From Shewanella litoralis (GTDB lineage: Bacteria; Pseudomonadota; Gammaproteobacteria; Enterobacterales; Shewanellaceae): a DNA stretch of 64,000 nucleotides. Shown here one piece after another: positions 8,242-17,629 of the stretch. The notes under the pieces are model-generated. The model saw only the letters and a list, made by a program, of their open reading frames with translations. It made no database searches and was not told where the DNA came from. Where the stretch lies: NCBI RefSeq assembly GCF_009828585.1, contig NZ_WSRZ01000018.1, forward strand, positions 50,641-114,640, read 5' to 3'. Every line of letters begins with the position of its first letter. Position 1 is the stretch's first letter. Both the position numbers and the translations under genes were made by a program.

Positions 8242-10392
8242 ATGAGTTACCAACCTTTACTATTAAATTTTGATGAAGCCGCGCAGCTAAGACAGTCGCT
8301 CAATACAAAGACACTATTAGGTAAAGCGTTAACCCGTGACATCGCTCAGACTGACGAATACATGACATCTGTTGGTATTGAAGTACCAGGCCACGGTGAA
8401 GGTGGGGGTTATGAGCATAATCGCCACAAGCAAAATTACATACATATGGATTTGGCTGGACGGTTATTTTTAATCACTCAAGATGATAAATACCGTAATT
8501 ACATTGTGGATATGTTAAGCGCTTATGCCACTGTGTACCCAACATTGGAAAGTAATGTTAGCCGTGACAGTAATCCACCGGGTAAGTTGTTTCACCAAAC
8601 ATTAAATGAAAACATGTGGATGCTCTATGCCTCATGCGCGTATAGCTGTATTTATCACACCTTAGATGAATCACAAAAACGCCATATTGAAGACAACCTG
8701 CTTAAGCAAATGATTGATATGTTTGTGGTCACCTATGCCCATGACTTTGATATTATTCATAACCATGGTTTGTGGGCCGTGGCTGCTGTGGGTATTTGTG
8801 GTTATGCGATAAACGATCAAGCATCAGTGGATAAAGCACTGTATGGCCTTAAATTAGACAAAGTCAGTGGCGGATTTTTAGCGCAGCTAGATCAATTGTT
8901 TTCGCCAGACGGTTATTACATGGAAGGGCCGTACTATCACCGTTTCTCGCTACGTCCAATTTATCTATTTGCCGAAGCCATTGAGCGCCGCCAACCTGAA
9001 ATCGGCATTTATCAATTTAACGATTCAGTGATTAAAACCACCTCATATGCCGTAATGTCGACCGCGTTTCCTGACGGCACATTGCCTGCGCTTAATGATT
9101 CATCTAAAACCATCAGTATTAATGATGAAGGTGTGATCATGGCCACCAGTGTGTGTTATCACCGCTATGAGCAAAACGATACCTTACTTAGCATGGCAAA
9201 CCATCAACAAGATGTGTGGGTGCATATATCCGGATTAACCTTGTCTAACGCGGTTAATGATACCAAAGACATTAAACCCTTTAGCTGGGGAAGCTTGTTT
9301 GTAACCGATGGCCCAGAAGGCGAAAAAGGCGGCGTGGGCATTTTGCGTCATCGCGATGCTAAAAATGACGATACCATGGCACTGATATGGTTTGGTCAAC
9401 ATGGTAGCGATCATCAATACCATTCTGCGCTCGACCATGGCCATTACGACGGCCTGCATTTAAGTGTGTTTAACCGTGGCCAAGAAGTATTACACGACTA
9501 TGGCTTTGGCCGTTGGGTCAACGTTGAACCTAAATTTGGTGGCCGTTACATTCCTGAAAACAAGTCGTATTGTAAGCAAACCGTGGCTCACAATACGGTT
9601 ACTGTTGACCAAAAGACCCAAAATAACTTTGATACCGCCCGAGCTGAATCTAAGTTTGGTCAAAAGCATTTTTTCAAGGCTGATGACTCAAGCTTACAAG
9701 GTATGAGCGGCCGTATATCCGGTTATTACGATGGCACCGACATGCAGCGCAGCATTATTATTGCTGAGCTCGCTGAATTTGAAAAACCATTAGTGATTGA
9801 TGTTTACCGTATTACGGCAGATAAACCACATCAATACGATTTACCTGTGCATTATTCTGGGCAAATAATCCGGACTGATTTTGACTATCAAACTGAGTCA
9901 ACGATAAAACCACTGGGCGCTGACAACGGTTACCAACATTTATGGAATGTTGGTTCAGGTAATGTCAGCGGTAGCAGCTTACTTAGTTGGCTACACGGCA
10001 ATAGCTATTACAGTTTAGTGTCGAGCGCGACACCAGACAGCAAAGTGATATTTGCACGTACTGGGGCAAACGATCCTGACTTTAACTTACGCAGTGAACC
10101 GGCGTTTATTTTACGTCAATCTGGACAAAATCATGTGTTTGCCTCTGTGTTAGAAACTCACGGATACTTTAATGAATCGATTGAAGCTTCAGTGGGTGCA
10201 CGCGGTTTAGTCAGTAAGGTTGAAGTGGTTGGCCATAATGACAGCGCCACCGTGATTAACATCAGCACTACGAGTGGTAACGGTTACACCATCGCGATTT
10301 CAAACCTCAGTGGTGATGCCCTAGAAGGCCAGCATACTGTTGAGTTTAATGGTCAAACTTACCAATGGCAGGGCGCTTTTGCCATAGTTTAA
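8242..10392 (+). CDS. PL17 oligoalginate lyase, second tandem copy
   Basis: A 716-residue paralogue of the preceding gene, beginning two bases after its stop with GGAGAAATAAAC as the ribosome-binding region. The same marks are present: N174-H175, GYYMEGPYYHRF (224-234), and a HGHYDGLH histidine in the sandwich domain. It has about ten extra residues just before that histidine (GSDHQYHSALD), so the loop over the active site differs from copy one; this may reflect different preference for mannuronate or guluronate ends. No signal peptide is seen. A strong terminator follows. The pair probably arose by duplication and then diverged. Confidence 0.93.
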   Translation: MSYQPLLLNFDEAAQLRQSLNTKTLLGKALTRDIAQTDEYMTSVGIEVPGHGEGGGYEHNRHKQNYIHMDLAGRLFLITQDDKYRNYIVDMLSAYATVYPTLESNVSRDSNPPGKLFHQTLNENMWMLYASCAYSCIYHTLDESQKRHIEDNLLKQMIDMFVVTYAHDFDIIHNHGLWAVAAVGICGYAINDQASVDKALYGLKLDKVSGGFLAQLDQLFSPDGYYMEGPYYHRFSLRPIYLFAEAIERRQPEIGIYQFNDSVIKTTSYAVMSTAFPDGTLPALNDSSKTISINDEGVIMATSVCYHRYEQNDTLLSMANHQQDVWVHISGLTLSNAVNDTKDIKPFSWGSLFVTDGPEGEKGGVGILRHRDAKNDDTMALIWFGQHGSDHQYHSALDHGHYDGLHLSVFNRGQEVLHDYGFGRWVNVEPKFGGRYIPENKSYCKQTVAHNTVTVDQKTQNNFDTARAESKFGQKHFFKADDSSLQGMSGRISGYYDGTDMQRSIIIAELAEFEKPLVIDVYRITADKPHQYDLPVHYSGQIIRTDFDYQTESTIKPLGADNGYQHLWNVGSGNVSGSSLLSWLHGNSYYSLVSSATPDSKVIFARTGANDPDFNLRSEPAFILRQSGQNHVFASVLETHGYFNESIEASVGARGLVSKVEVVGHNDSATVINISTTSGNGYTIAISNLSGDALEGQHTVEFNGQTYQWQGAFAIV

Positions 10393-10415
10393 AGCCAAAT
10401 GTTGTGTTAGCTTAC

Positions 10416-10447
10416 AAAAAGGTTGAACATCATGTTTAACCTTTTTT
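10416..10447 (+). terminator. Rho-independent terminator of the PL17 pair
   Basis: A 14-bp stem (one G-T pair) starting AAAAAGGTT, a three-base loop, and a run of six T. It closes the lyase operon 24 bases after its last stop. Confidence 0.9.
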
Positions 10448-10520
10448 GTTTGCGTTAACGATATATGTACGGTTTTATGCATTTAAAAAGTTGAAAACAA
10501 TTAAACAAAGAGCAGCGAAT

Positions 10521-10925
10521 ATGGCCACACAACAACAGATCCAGCATTTCTTTGATACTGAATTTACCGACTCAAATATAGTCATAGAGAGTATCGGACA
10601 GCGACAGTCTACCATTCGTAGAATCGTGACTGAGCGAGACCTTAGACCCGGTGGAACTGTATCTGGCCCATTTATGATGGCGCTTATTGATGCTTCACTT
10701 TACGCCACTATTTTCAGCGAACTTGGGTTAGTGGTATCTGCGGTTACCACTAATTTAAATATCAACTTTCTAAACAAGCCATCGAGTGAACTCGATGTCA
10801 TCGCGGTTTGCACTTTAATTAAACTCGGTACTAAGCACGTGGTTGGCGAAGTGACTTTGTATTCAGATGGCAAACGAGAGCCTATTGCCCATGCTGTTGG
10901 TACGTATTCGATACCAAAGATGTAA
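10521..10925 (+). CDS. Hotdog-fold thioesterase (PaaI-like)
   Basis: A 134-residue protein with the PaaI/acyl-CoA thioesterase layout: LRPGGTVSGPFMMALIDASLYATIFSE holds the Gly-rich turn and the acidic residue on the long helix, followed by TTNLNINFLNKP, the central strand. Such enzymes hydrolyse acyl- or phenylacyl-CoA; the substrate here is unknown. The ATG at 10521 follows AAAGAGCAG; the longer frame from 10446 overlaps the lyase terminator and is rejected. It stands apart from the alginate genes. Confidence 0.8.
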   Translation: MATQQQIQHFFDTEFTDSNIVIESIGQRQSTIRRIVTERDLRPGGTVSGPFMMALIDASLYATIFSELGLVVSAVTTNLNINFLNKPSSELDVIAVCTLIKLGTKHVVGEVTLYSDGKREPIAHAVGTYSIPKM

Positions 10926-10990
10926 ACGGTATTTTAAATTGAGCTTGATGTTATCTCGTTCAGTTTATTAAGCGTAAAAGGATTTTGAAA

Positions 10991-11389
10991 ATGAATGATA
11001 TTCAGTTGTTTATATCAAAGATAGACAATAAAGCCCGCCAGCAAGATGCGCATAGCATGTTATCACTACTTGAAAGTGCATCGGGTTATCAGCCCTATTT
11101 AATGGGCCGTATTATTGGGTTTGGCCACTAGCATTATCATTATGAGAGTGGTCGTGAAGGTGACTCTGCGGTGATTGCTTTCTCGCCGCGAAAACAAAAT
11201 ACAGTCGTTTATATCATGCCAGGGTTTGATGAATATCAAGATTTACTTGCTAATCTTGGCAAACACAAATTGGGTAAATCGTGTCTGTACATCAATAAGC
11301 TGTCAGATGTAAATCAGAGTGTACTAAAAGAAATTGCTGAGCTATCGGTAAAACACATGCAACAACAGTATCAATGTACAGCGAGCTGA
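10991..11389 (+). pseudogene. DUF1801 protein gene interrupted by one amber codon
   Basis: Reading from the ATG at 10991 gives 46 sensible codons ending RIIGFGH, then TAG at 11129-11131, then the same frame continues to 11389. The downstream part (HYHYESGREGD, FSPRKQNTVVYIMPGF, GKSCLYINKL) is typical of DUF1801, and the family usually has Tyr where the TAG stands (FGxYHYxYESG). A single TAT/TAC to TAG change explains it. Both halves are otherwise intact, so the lesion is recent or the stop is read through. The function of DUF1801 proteins is unknown. Confidence 0.85.
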
Positions 11390-11425
11390 AGTCTTAATAG
11401 TTAAAAAACGGGATAGGAGATCCTC

Positions 11426-11800
11426 ATGGTTAATAACGGCGATATAGAAATGCTTGCTCAATTTGAACTGGTCATTACCCATGAGTTTACCGCTGATAAT
11501 TTAGCCGATGCAGGTGGCGATAGGGTGTTGATGCAACATCATTTTGAACAAGAAACTCAAATGGCATTTGCTGAGTGGGACATCGACATTCAGCTCGATA
11601 AAGATATTAAGCATACTAGTGCACAACACCACAGCTTTTTAGGCCGTTTACAGCGCGTCGTTGAATTACAAGCAGTTGAATCACCAAGCGATGATTTAAT
11701 CACTAATGATTTGATGCTTAATCAGATGAAGTCAGATTTGGAACAATGTTGCGATATGATCCCCTATGAGACAACGCTAGTGTCGTTCCGGGTCTTGTAA
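11426..11800 (+). CDS. Hypothetical protein
   Basis: A 124-residue acidic protein with no motif I recognise. It has no signal peptide or membrane segment; three residues near the end are Cys-Cys-x-Met. GGATAGGAGATCC before the ATG is a strong ribosome-binding site, which supports a real gene. It is 36 bases after the broken DUF1801 gene and may be cotranscribed with it. The convergent exonuclease gene ends 175 bases further on. Confidence 0.6.
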   Translation: MVNNGDIEMLAQFELVITHEFTADNLADAGGDRVLMQHHFEQETQMAFAEWDIDIQLDKDIKHTSAQHHSFLGRLQRVVELQAVESPSDDLITNDLMLNQMKSDLEQCCDMIPYETTLVSFRVL

Positions 11801-11975
11801 ATTATCGTTGTTTTTATTGCGTTGAACAATCGCCACAAAAGAGCGGATTATTCACAATGCTTGACTCTTAAAATAAACAATTTATTTCGCTCGTGCCACC
11901 TGCTGAACATAATTTTACATGGGTTACGTTTAGCCAATACCTGCTTTTTGTGCAAAGCCCACGTTATGGTCATTG

Positions 11976-12689
11976 TTACTGACTCATTTTATACAGCTGC
12001 CCAAAGCGCATTTTATGATTTGGTTGCAGCTTTTTTTGCTGTGCTAAAAACAACTCAGCGGTCGATACCGCGTCAGCTAATGCATTGTGGCTATTATACT
12101 CTGGTAAATTATAGCGCTCACGAGTACTGGCAAGTGTGAGATCGATATCAGGATTGTTTACCGACATTGCCATGTTTTTTTCGATGCTTAAGGTGTCAAT
12201 CCACAACAAAGGTAGTGCCGTTAACTGAAAATTACGTTGCATATATTTTTGTAGGAACTGCGCTTCGACTATGCACCCGTGGGCAACAAGAATTTTGCCT
12301 TTTGATGCATTAAACAAAGCCTTAATGGCATCGTGAATCGATTCTCCCTCATCAAGCATTTGCGGGGTAATGTGATTAATGACTGCGGTCATCGGTTTAA
12401 TTTGTGACTTTGAATTGATGTAGTGATGTTTGCATGATGCCAAATCAATGTATGAGTGATTAATCTCGACCCAGCCAATCGATAAGATTAAGTCATTATT
12501 CACATCCAGGCCTGTGGTTTCAAAATCGAGTGCTAAGTAATCAAACGAGTCGGCGGTATCGGTAAGTGTTGGTACGGTTTCGAGTAAATTTACATTGATA
12601 AAGTCAGGGACGTTTTCATGGTTTAAAAATTGTTGACGCTCACGCATTATGCGCATCAAAGGATGAAAGTAATGAAGAAATAATTTCAT
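11976..12689 (-). CDS. DEDDh 3'-5' exonuclease (DNA polymerase III epsilon-like)
   Basis: A 237-residue nuclease with all three exonuclease motifs: LALDFETTGLD (Exo I, Asp and Glu), LVAHGCIVEAQFL (Exo II) and YNSHNALADAVSTAELF (Exo III, His-x5-Asp form). It would remove nucleotides from 3' ends of DNA or RNA using two metal ions. Its start overlaps the stop of the CBS/nucleotidyltransferase gene by one base (TAATG), so the two are translationally coupled. From memory this pairing recurs in gammaproteobacteria, often close to acetate-uptake genes. It is not dnaQ itself: it lacks the C-terminal polymerase-binding tail. Confidence 0.88.
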   Translation of the reverse strand: MKLFLHYFHPLMRIMRERQQFLNHENVPDFINVNLLETVPTLTDTADSFDYLALDFETTGLDVNNDLILSIGWVEINHSYIDLASCKHHYINSKSQIKPMTAVINHITPQMLDEGESIHDAIKALFNASKGKILVAHGCIVEAQFLQKYMQRNFQLTALPLLWIDTLSIEKNMAMSVNNPDIDLTLASTRERYNLPEYNSHNALADAVSTAELFLAQQKKLQPNHKMRFGQLYKMSQ

Positions 12690-14554
12690 TAACGGCTCCC
12701 AAACCTGACTTTTGCCGCTTCTTGCAAGTCGGCGATAATTCTAAAGGCATCTTTTAAATGTTTTCGCTCAAAGCTGCCGAAATGATCTGGATTGATATTG
12801 TTATTAGGCTCTTCGCCTTGTTTTAATGCCACTAATTGATGATTAAACCTAAACGATAAAATGAATTTATACGCGCCAATGATATTTTTAAACGAATCAT
12901 CACTGAGCATGCCTTTTTCGTTAGCGGCTTTAAAACGCTCATCGGTTGCAGAAAGATCGCACTCAACTGCAAGCCCATAGATGCGGGCGAGATCGATAAT
13001 CAAGTTAATGGCGTATTTTTTAACGTCGAGTGTTTTCTTGTTTTCACCGGACTTTTCCAATACCAGTTTATTAAAAATCCCTAATGGTGGGTTGGTATTG
13101 ACGGCATCTTTTACCAATGAGCTTAAAAATTCGCGGTTATTTTTAATGTTGTTGTGTAGCTCATGACGCAGTTCGGTTTCGTAATCTGCATTGCCATAGA
13201 TGGTGCGGATTTCGAGAAAGACGCTGATATTAAGTAGGCATTCATATTCTGGGTTAGCGACCCATTTTTTATAATATGCTTTCCAGATAGACAAAGATTG
13301 GCACCATTTAGGGGTCGATGCCATATAGTTGCCTGAGCACAGTGAGTAATGACAACTGGCTAAGCCATGAGTGACTAAATTAGCCAAATGTTTAAAGTAA
13401 ATTTTGTCGTTGTCGGTAGCGTTGTCCGCTAACACGATTGCGTTGTCTTGATCTGACAACATGTGCACTTCATTTCGGGCATGGGAGCCAGCCACTATCC
13501 ATGAGAATTCACAAGGTGGTGGGCCTAATTTGTCGATAGCAATTTGAATTAACCGCCGATTATAAGCGTCCATAATCATGGTCATTACTTTACCAATGGT
13601 TTCAGGAGCAACTTTTCCTTCTACCAGGGCTTCAAATATTGCCTGGCGTTCAGGTGTAAAGCTGGCTAATACCGTGGTGCTTCCGGCATATTTAATTTTA
13701 TCAATTAAGAATATTGCCTGCATACGGTGATTTTGTACCAGGTGGCTAGTAGTTAATAAGCCAATGACTTTGTTGTTTTTTACAACCGGAAGGTTGCGAA
13801 TATTATACTGCATCATTAATGATGCAGCATGCAGCACTAAATCGTCGGGTTTGATGATGTGGGGTGATAATGTCATCACATCTTCGATGGGGCGGTCAAC
13901 CGATACACCATCGGCAATCACTCGTTTAGTCATATCTCGATCGGTAATTAAGCCGACAATCTGACTGTCTTTATAAATCACTGCACAGGATGTCCGCAGT
14001 ACGTTACGCATTTCATGGGCGACTTTTTTAATGCTCATGTCTGCAGTGACAATAGCAATGCGTCCGGTGGCAATATCACCGACCCGGCGCAAAAACAAGC
14101 CTTTCTCTTTGTTTGACCACACCACATCTAAAGCTGACTTTAATCTCACCTGTGCTTGTGAGGCAAAATGTTCTGCGACATGTGGAGAATGTTTGAATAA
14201 GGTTTGCAGTGCAGAATGAGGAATTAAGTAGAGTAGGGTATTTTCAATTGCGGTAGCGTAATAGCCTTCGTTATCGTTAACATCCGAATTTAAAAAAGTG
14301 AAACCAAAAAGATCTTCTGGCCCAAGCCTCGCACGCAATACTCCATCAGTTTTACGCTGTTCCATAGAACCGGTACGGACAATATACAATGACTTTTCTT
14401 TGTCTACTTCATCAAGGTCAACTTTTTCGCCTTTGCCCAAGTAGCAAATTTTAACATGAGCGCATAATTCTCTTAATTCGGCTTTATCTATTTTGTCGAA
14501 AGGATCGATCTGGCTGATAAAAAGCATAATATTAGGCAATAAAGATTGCGGCAT
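12689..14554 (-). CDS. Cyclic-nucleotide-binding / CBS / nucleotidyltransferase protein (DUF294 family)
   Basis: A 621-residue cytoplasmic multidomain protein. Order: cNMP-binding-like fold at about 15-135 (YIVRTGSMEQRK), a CBS pair at about 155-280 (SCAVIYKDSQIVGLITDRDMTKRV, then NIRNLPVVKNNKVIGLLTTS), then a GlnD-like nucleotidyltransferase at about 330-450 with SHARNEVHMLSDQDNAIV (Gly-Ser-x5-Glu...Asp-x-Asp), then a helical C-terminal domain. The family resembles protein-nucleotidylating regulators, but its target is unknown. AGAGG lies upstream of the ATG. It is coupled to the downstream exonuclease. Confidence 0.87.
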   Translation of the reverse strand: MPQSLLPNIMLFISQIDPFDKIDKAELRELCAHVKICYLGKGEKVDLDEVDKEKSLYIVRTGSMEQRKTDGVLRARLGPEDLFGFTFLNSDVNDNEGYYATAIENTLLYLIPHSALQTLFKHSPHVAEHFASQAQVRLKSALDVVWSNKEKGLFLRRVGDIATGRIAIVTADMSIKKVAHEMRNVLRTSCAVIYKDSQIVGLITDRDMTKRVIADGVSVDRPIEDVMTLSPHIIKPDDLVLHAASLMMQYNIRNLPVVKNNKVIGLLTTSHLVQNHRMQAIFLIDKIKYAGSTTVLASFTPERQAIFEALVEGKVAPETIGKVMTMIMDAYNRRLIQIAIDKLGPPPCEFSWIVAGSHARNEVHMLSDQDNAIVLADNATDNDKIYFKHLANLVTHGLASCHYSLCSGNYMASTPKWCQSLSIWKAYYKKWVANPEYECLLNISVFLEIRTIYGNADYETELRHELHNNIKNNREFLSSLVKDAVNTNPPLGIFNKLVLEKSGENKKTLDVKKYAINLIIDLARIYGLAVECDLSATDERFKAANEKGMLSDDSFKNIIGAYKFILSFRFNHQLVALKQGEEPNNNINPDHFGSFERKHLKDAFRIIADLQEAAKVRFGSR

Positions 14555-14892
14555 GATAAAACCTCTAGCGTTTTATTAAATAAATCTACATACCATCGCC
14601 ATGTCTTGATATGAGAGTCAGTAAATACGACAGTTTGGTAATTGTTGAAAGAGTATTGGCTTGTTGTGTATGGCACTAATCGTGAAGGGATTAGGTTTTT
14701 ACAAGTCTGGGTTAATACCATTTCCATTAATTATGTGACCAATCAGAGTCACTCAGATTGTTCAGTTTGAGGCGCATTGTTGAAATAATGGTTATTCCCT
14801 TCTAAGACAGGTATAACACCAATATGCAGTTCAATAAGCACATCGTAGCGATGTGCTTATTGATTCAATCATACCGTGGTTCACTCCAGCGT
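14555..14892. other. Intergenic region with a perfect hairpin
   Basis: The 338 bases hold the promoter side of the CBS/nucleotidyltransferase gene and the 14-bp hairpin at 14832-14862. A leftward frame at 14488-14727 overlaps that gene's start and shows no family features. Confidence 0.5.
14832..14862 (-). terminator. Perfect 14-bp hairpin after the gntR gene
   Basis: CAATAAGCACATCG, a TAG loop and the exact complement. It lies 31 bases beyond the gntR stop. There is no T-run on either side, so it may be a weak terminator or an mRNA-stabilising stem and not a classical terminator. Confidence 0.45.
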
Positions 14893-15612
14893 TTATTCAA
14901 CCGGATATTTGTCTTTGACCGTTAATAAATGAGCGGCTGATGCTGCACGAGCCTTGTCACTGTTACCCGCCATAATGGCACTGTATATTTTGCGATGCTC
15001 TTCAATGCAGGTGCTGCCATCTTCAGAGGTGTGATGAATAAAATTGGCAAACATAGTCGTTAAAATATTGCCAAACGGCAAATAGAACACATTTCCCGTC
15101 GCGTTAAAAATTAAGCTGTGAAATTGAGTATCTATTGCAATCCATTGTTGCTGATCAAACACATCAGCTTTTGCAATTTCACACATCGTTTCGAATATTT
15201 CCGATAACTTCATGCGTTGTTCTACAGTGGCATGACGAGCGGCAAGGGCACAGGCTTCAGGTTCAATTGCACCGCGTAGGCCTAAAAATTGTGAACAGAA
15301 TTCGTCGTTATCCGAAATGCCATCCATCCATTCTATTAATTGAGAATCTAGAAAATTCCAATAAGCACGCTCAACCACTTTAGTGCCCACTTTAGGTTTA
15401 GATTTGAGTAAGCCCTTTGATGTTAAAAGTTTTACCGCTTCTCTCAGCGCTGTGCGGCTAACACCAAATTGTTCGCAGAGGTCAACTTCGCTCGGAATTA
15501 TGGAATTTTGAGCGAGTTCACCCGATAAAATCTTCCTCGCAATTTCACGAGCAACTTGCACATGCAAACTTCGTTTAGAGCCTGCAATTGATTCAAAATC
15601 ACCGATCATCAT
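14893..15612 (-). CDS. GntR-family transcriptional regulator, FCD (FadR) subfamily
   Basis: A 239-residue regulator. The N-terminal winged helix-turn-helix is clear (SEVDLCEQFGVSRTALREAV, then LLKSKPKVGTKV), and the C-terminal helical FCD effector domain includes the metal-ligand pattern Asp...His...His (IDTQFHSLIF, then EEHRKIY). FCD regulators commonly sense sugar acids. It sits 4.5 kb from the lyases, and palindromes of the FadR-subfamily type flank those genes, so it may control alginate use. Two ATG codons in a row start the gene. Whether it also controls the neighbouring MATE gene cannot be seen. Confidence 0.85.
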   Translation of the reverse strand: MMIGDFESIAGSKRSLHVQVAREIARKILSGELAQNSIIPSEVDLCEQFGVSRTALREAVKLLTSKGLLKSKPKVGTKVVERAYWNFLDSQLIEWMDGISDNDEFCSQFLGLRGAIEPEACALAARHATVEQRMKLSEIFETMCEIAKADVFDQQQWIAIDTQFHSLIFNATGNVFYLPFGNILTTMFANFIHHTSEDGSTCIEEHRKIYSAIMAGNSDKARAASAAHLLTVKDKYPVE

Positions 15613-16114
15613 AATCTCTATTTGGATTAATACTATTTAAGAACAACTATACACCTAAAAAATAGCGATACAAACGACTAATCTGTTAAATGTGACATAA
15701 ATGCTTTTTGTTTAATTTGGGCGATGAATATTGAGAGAATATGTGGAGGGCAACACTAAAAAAACTAAAGGTTAATGTTGAATTTGTACGCTTGGATAAC
15801 GGTTTAAGCTAATGGGCAAGTATTGATACGACTATTTATTGGTGAGGTTATTCGATACCGATAAACATGACCGTCGTTTAAATTTTCTCTTATTTAGCAC
15901 AAAAATTAAAAATAGATCTGTTAATTTTTGCTGATTAGCTTAATGTATTTGTATTACTTAATACTTAGGGGCTGATGTTGATTAACTCATCTCTCAATAT
16001 CGTTGCCAATGAGTGCGAGTCCATCAAGACTGATGGTTATTTTAGGATGGTTAATTCTTGCAGAAAGCAGTTTTAAATTAATCATTTACAAGATTACTAG
16101 TTCGAGGGCGTACT
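15613..16114. other. Intergenic region between gntR and the MATE gene
   Basis: These 502 AT-rich bases separate divergent genes. TTGTATTACTT at 15949-15959 is one base from the candidate GntR operator pattern. I see no further gene, repeat or strong hairpin. Confidence 0.4.
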
Positions 16115-17479
16115 GTGTTTTTATCAATGGCATCTAATGCTTATATCAAACGTAATATCTCGTTAGGCTGGCCACTGGCACTCAATGCATTATTAATGCA
16201 GTCGATGTTAATGATTGATACTTTGCTGGTAAGCCCTCTGGGTGAAGTGTCATTAGCGGCGATGGGCATTGCTACGACTATTGTGTCGTTTATTTTGGGT
16301 ATCCAAATGGCGCTGGCCAATGGAACTCAATTGGTGATGAGCCGCGCAGTGGGATCCGCTAGTAAGCAAAAGCTAGCTAACGCATATTGGTCTGGTATGT
16401 TGATTAACTTGTTAGTTGCAATCGTGTTCTGGGTATTACTTTCATATTTTGATCAAGATTTGATTCATTGGCTGACCGACAATAAGACGCTGTACGTTGA
16501 AGTGGGTGCCTACCTTGATTTTGCAAAATACTTGGTATTATTTACTGCGTTTACCCAAGTGATTACCGCCATGTTCAACGCGTTAGGTCACAGTAAAATA
16601 CCGTTTAAAAGCTATTTGATTGAGTTGCCAATTAATGCATTTGCTTCTTATTTTTTAATCCATGGTGTTGGAGATTGGTCTGGTTTAGGGGTTGTGGGTG
16701 CTGCCATCGGCAGTGTGATTGCAATCAGTTTAAGAATGATTTTTTTATCGGTTTGCTTAAAGTATCAACAAGATCTAGACCTGACCTTTAGCAGCAAAAC
16801 GGCATTATTTGTAAATAATATGAAGTTGCACTTCATTGAGATATTTCCCGTCGCGGCCAATGTCACTATGTTGTCTATAGGGGCAACGATTTATCAACTA
16901 TTGTATTCACAACTTTCAATTAATGCCTATGCAGCCATTACCGTATTAATGCCATGGATAAGAGGCGGTACGCAGTTTATCACCTCATGGGCGCATGCAT
17001 CTGCCATCACCATTAGCCAGGCAATAGGTTCAGCAAAATTAGACAATCTCACTGAGGATGTTGATATTAGCATTAACATGGCGGTGATATTGTCTGTGCT
17101 GTCTTGCGGGTTATTTTTGGGGTTAAGCTTTGTTATTGACGATATTTATCCGGGTTTAGATCCCGAAACTTACTTAGCGCTCACCTTAATTGCACCTTTA
17201 TATATATTACTTCCACTTATTCGTGGCTATAACACTGTGCATGGTCATATATTGCGTGCATTAGGCAAAACCACTGCGGTGTTTAAAATTAATTTTACAG
17301 GGCAATGGCTAATCTCAATTCCTCTGTGTGCGTTATTAATTTTGTATTTCGATGCATCCATTTTTTGGGCTTTTGCCGTGATGCCTTTTGAAGAAGCGGT
17401 TAAAGCATTTCCTTTTAGATACCTGGCGAGAAAGACGCTAGCCGAATTTGACCATACCCAAGCCCAAAAGCTGATATAG
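16115..17479 (+). CDS. MATE-family efflux transporter
   Basis: A 454-residue membrane protein with about 12 hydrophobic segments in two related halves, as in MATE proteins. The first segment has NALLMQSMLMIDTLLVSPLGE, close to the family start. It would export cationic drugs or metabolites by Na+ or H+ exchange. A GTG at 16115 with GAGGGCG upstream is the likely start; an ATG four codons later is possible. It is a single gene, distinct in sequence from the NorM-like gene at 27308-28669. Confidence 0.85.
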   Translation: MFLSMASNAYIKRNISLGWPLALNALLMQSMLMIDTLLVSPLGEVSLAAMGIATTIVSFILGIQMALANGTQLVMSRAVGSASKQKLANAYWSGMLINLLVAIVFWVLLSYFDQDLIHWLTDNKTLYVEVGAYLDFAKYLVLFTAFTQVITAMFNALGHSKIPFKSYLIELPINAFASYFLIHGVGDWSGLGVVGAAIGSVIAISLRMIFLSVCLKYQQDLDLTFSSKTALFVNNMKLHFIEIFPVAANVTMLSIGATIYQLLYSQLSINAYAAITVLMPWIRGGTQFITSWAHASAITISQAIGSAKLDNLTEDVDISINMAVILSVLSCGLFLGLSFVIDDIYPGLDPETYLALTLIAPLYILLPLIRGYNTVHGHILRALGKTTAVFKINFTGQWLISIPLCALLILYFDASIFWAFAVMPFEEAVKAFPFRYLARKTLAEFDHTQAQKLI

Positions 17480-17629
17480 CCGATTTTGTAAATGTTAATC
17501 AGCTAAAATTTGGCTCATTGATTTCAATAGCAAGGTCTAGCGATCTAAATTATAATGACCGACTTTTGCTTCAATTTTGCTTACGCATTAATCCAATAAT
17601 ACAGCGTAATATCTGAGGAATACCATTAA

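Noticed and set aside
11129-11131. Selenocysteine or pyrrolysine recoding of the DUF1801 stop
   Set aside because: Selenocysteine uses TGA, not TAG, and no sign of pyrrolysine genes or a recoding stem is in the window. Suppression remains untested.
14488-14727. Leftward frame upstream of the CBS/nucleotidyltransferase gene
   Set aside because: It overlaps the start of a well-supported gene in another frame and shows no domain.
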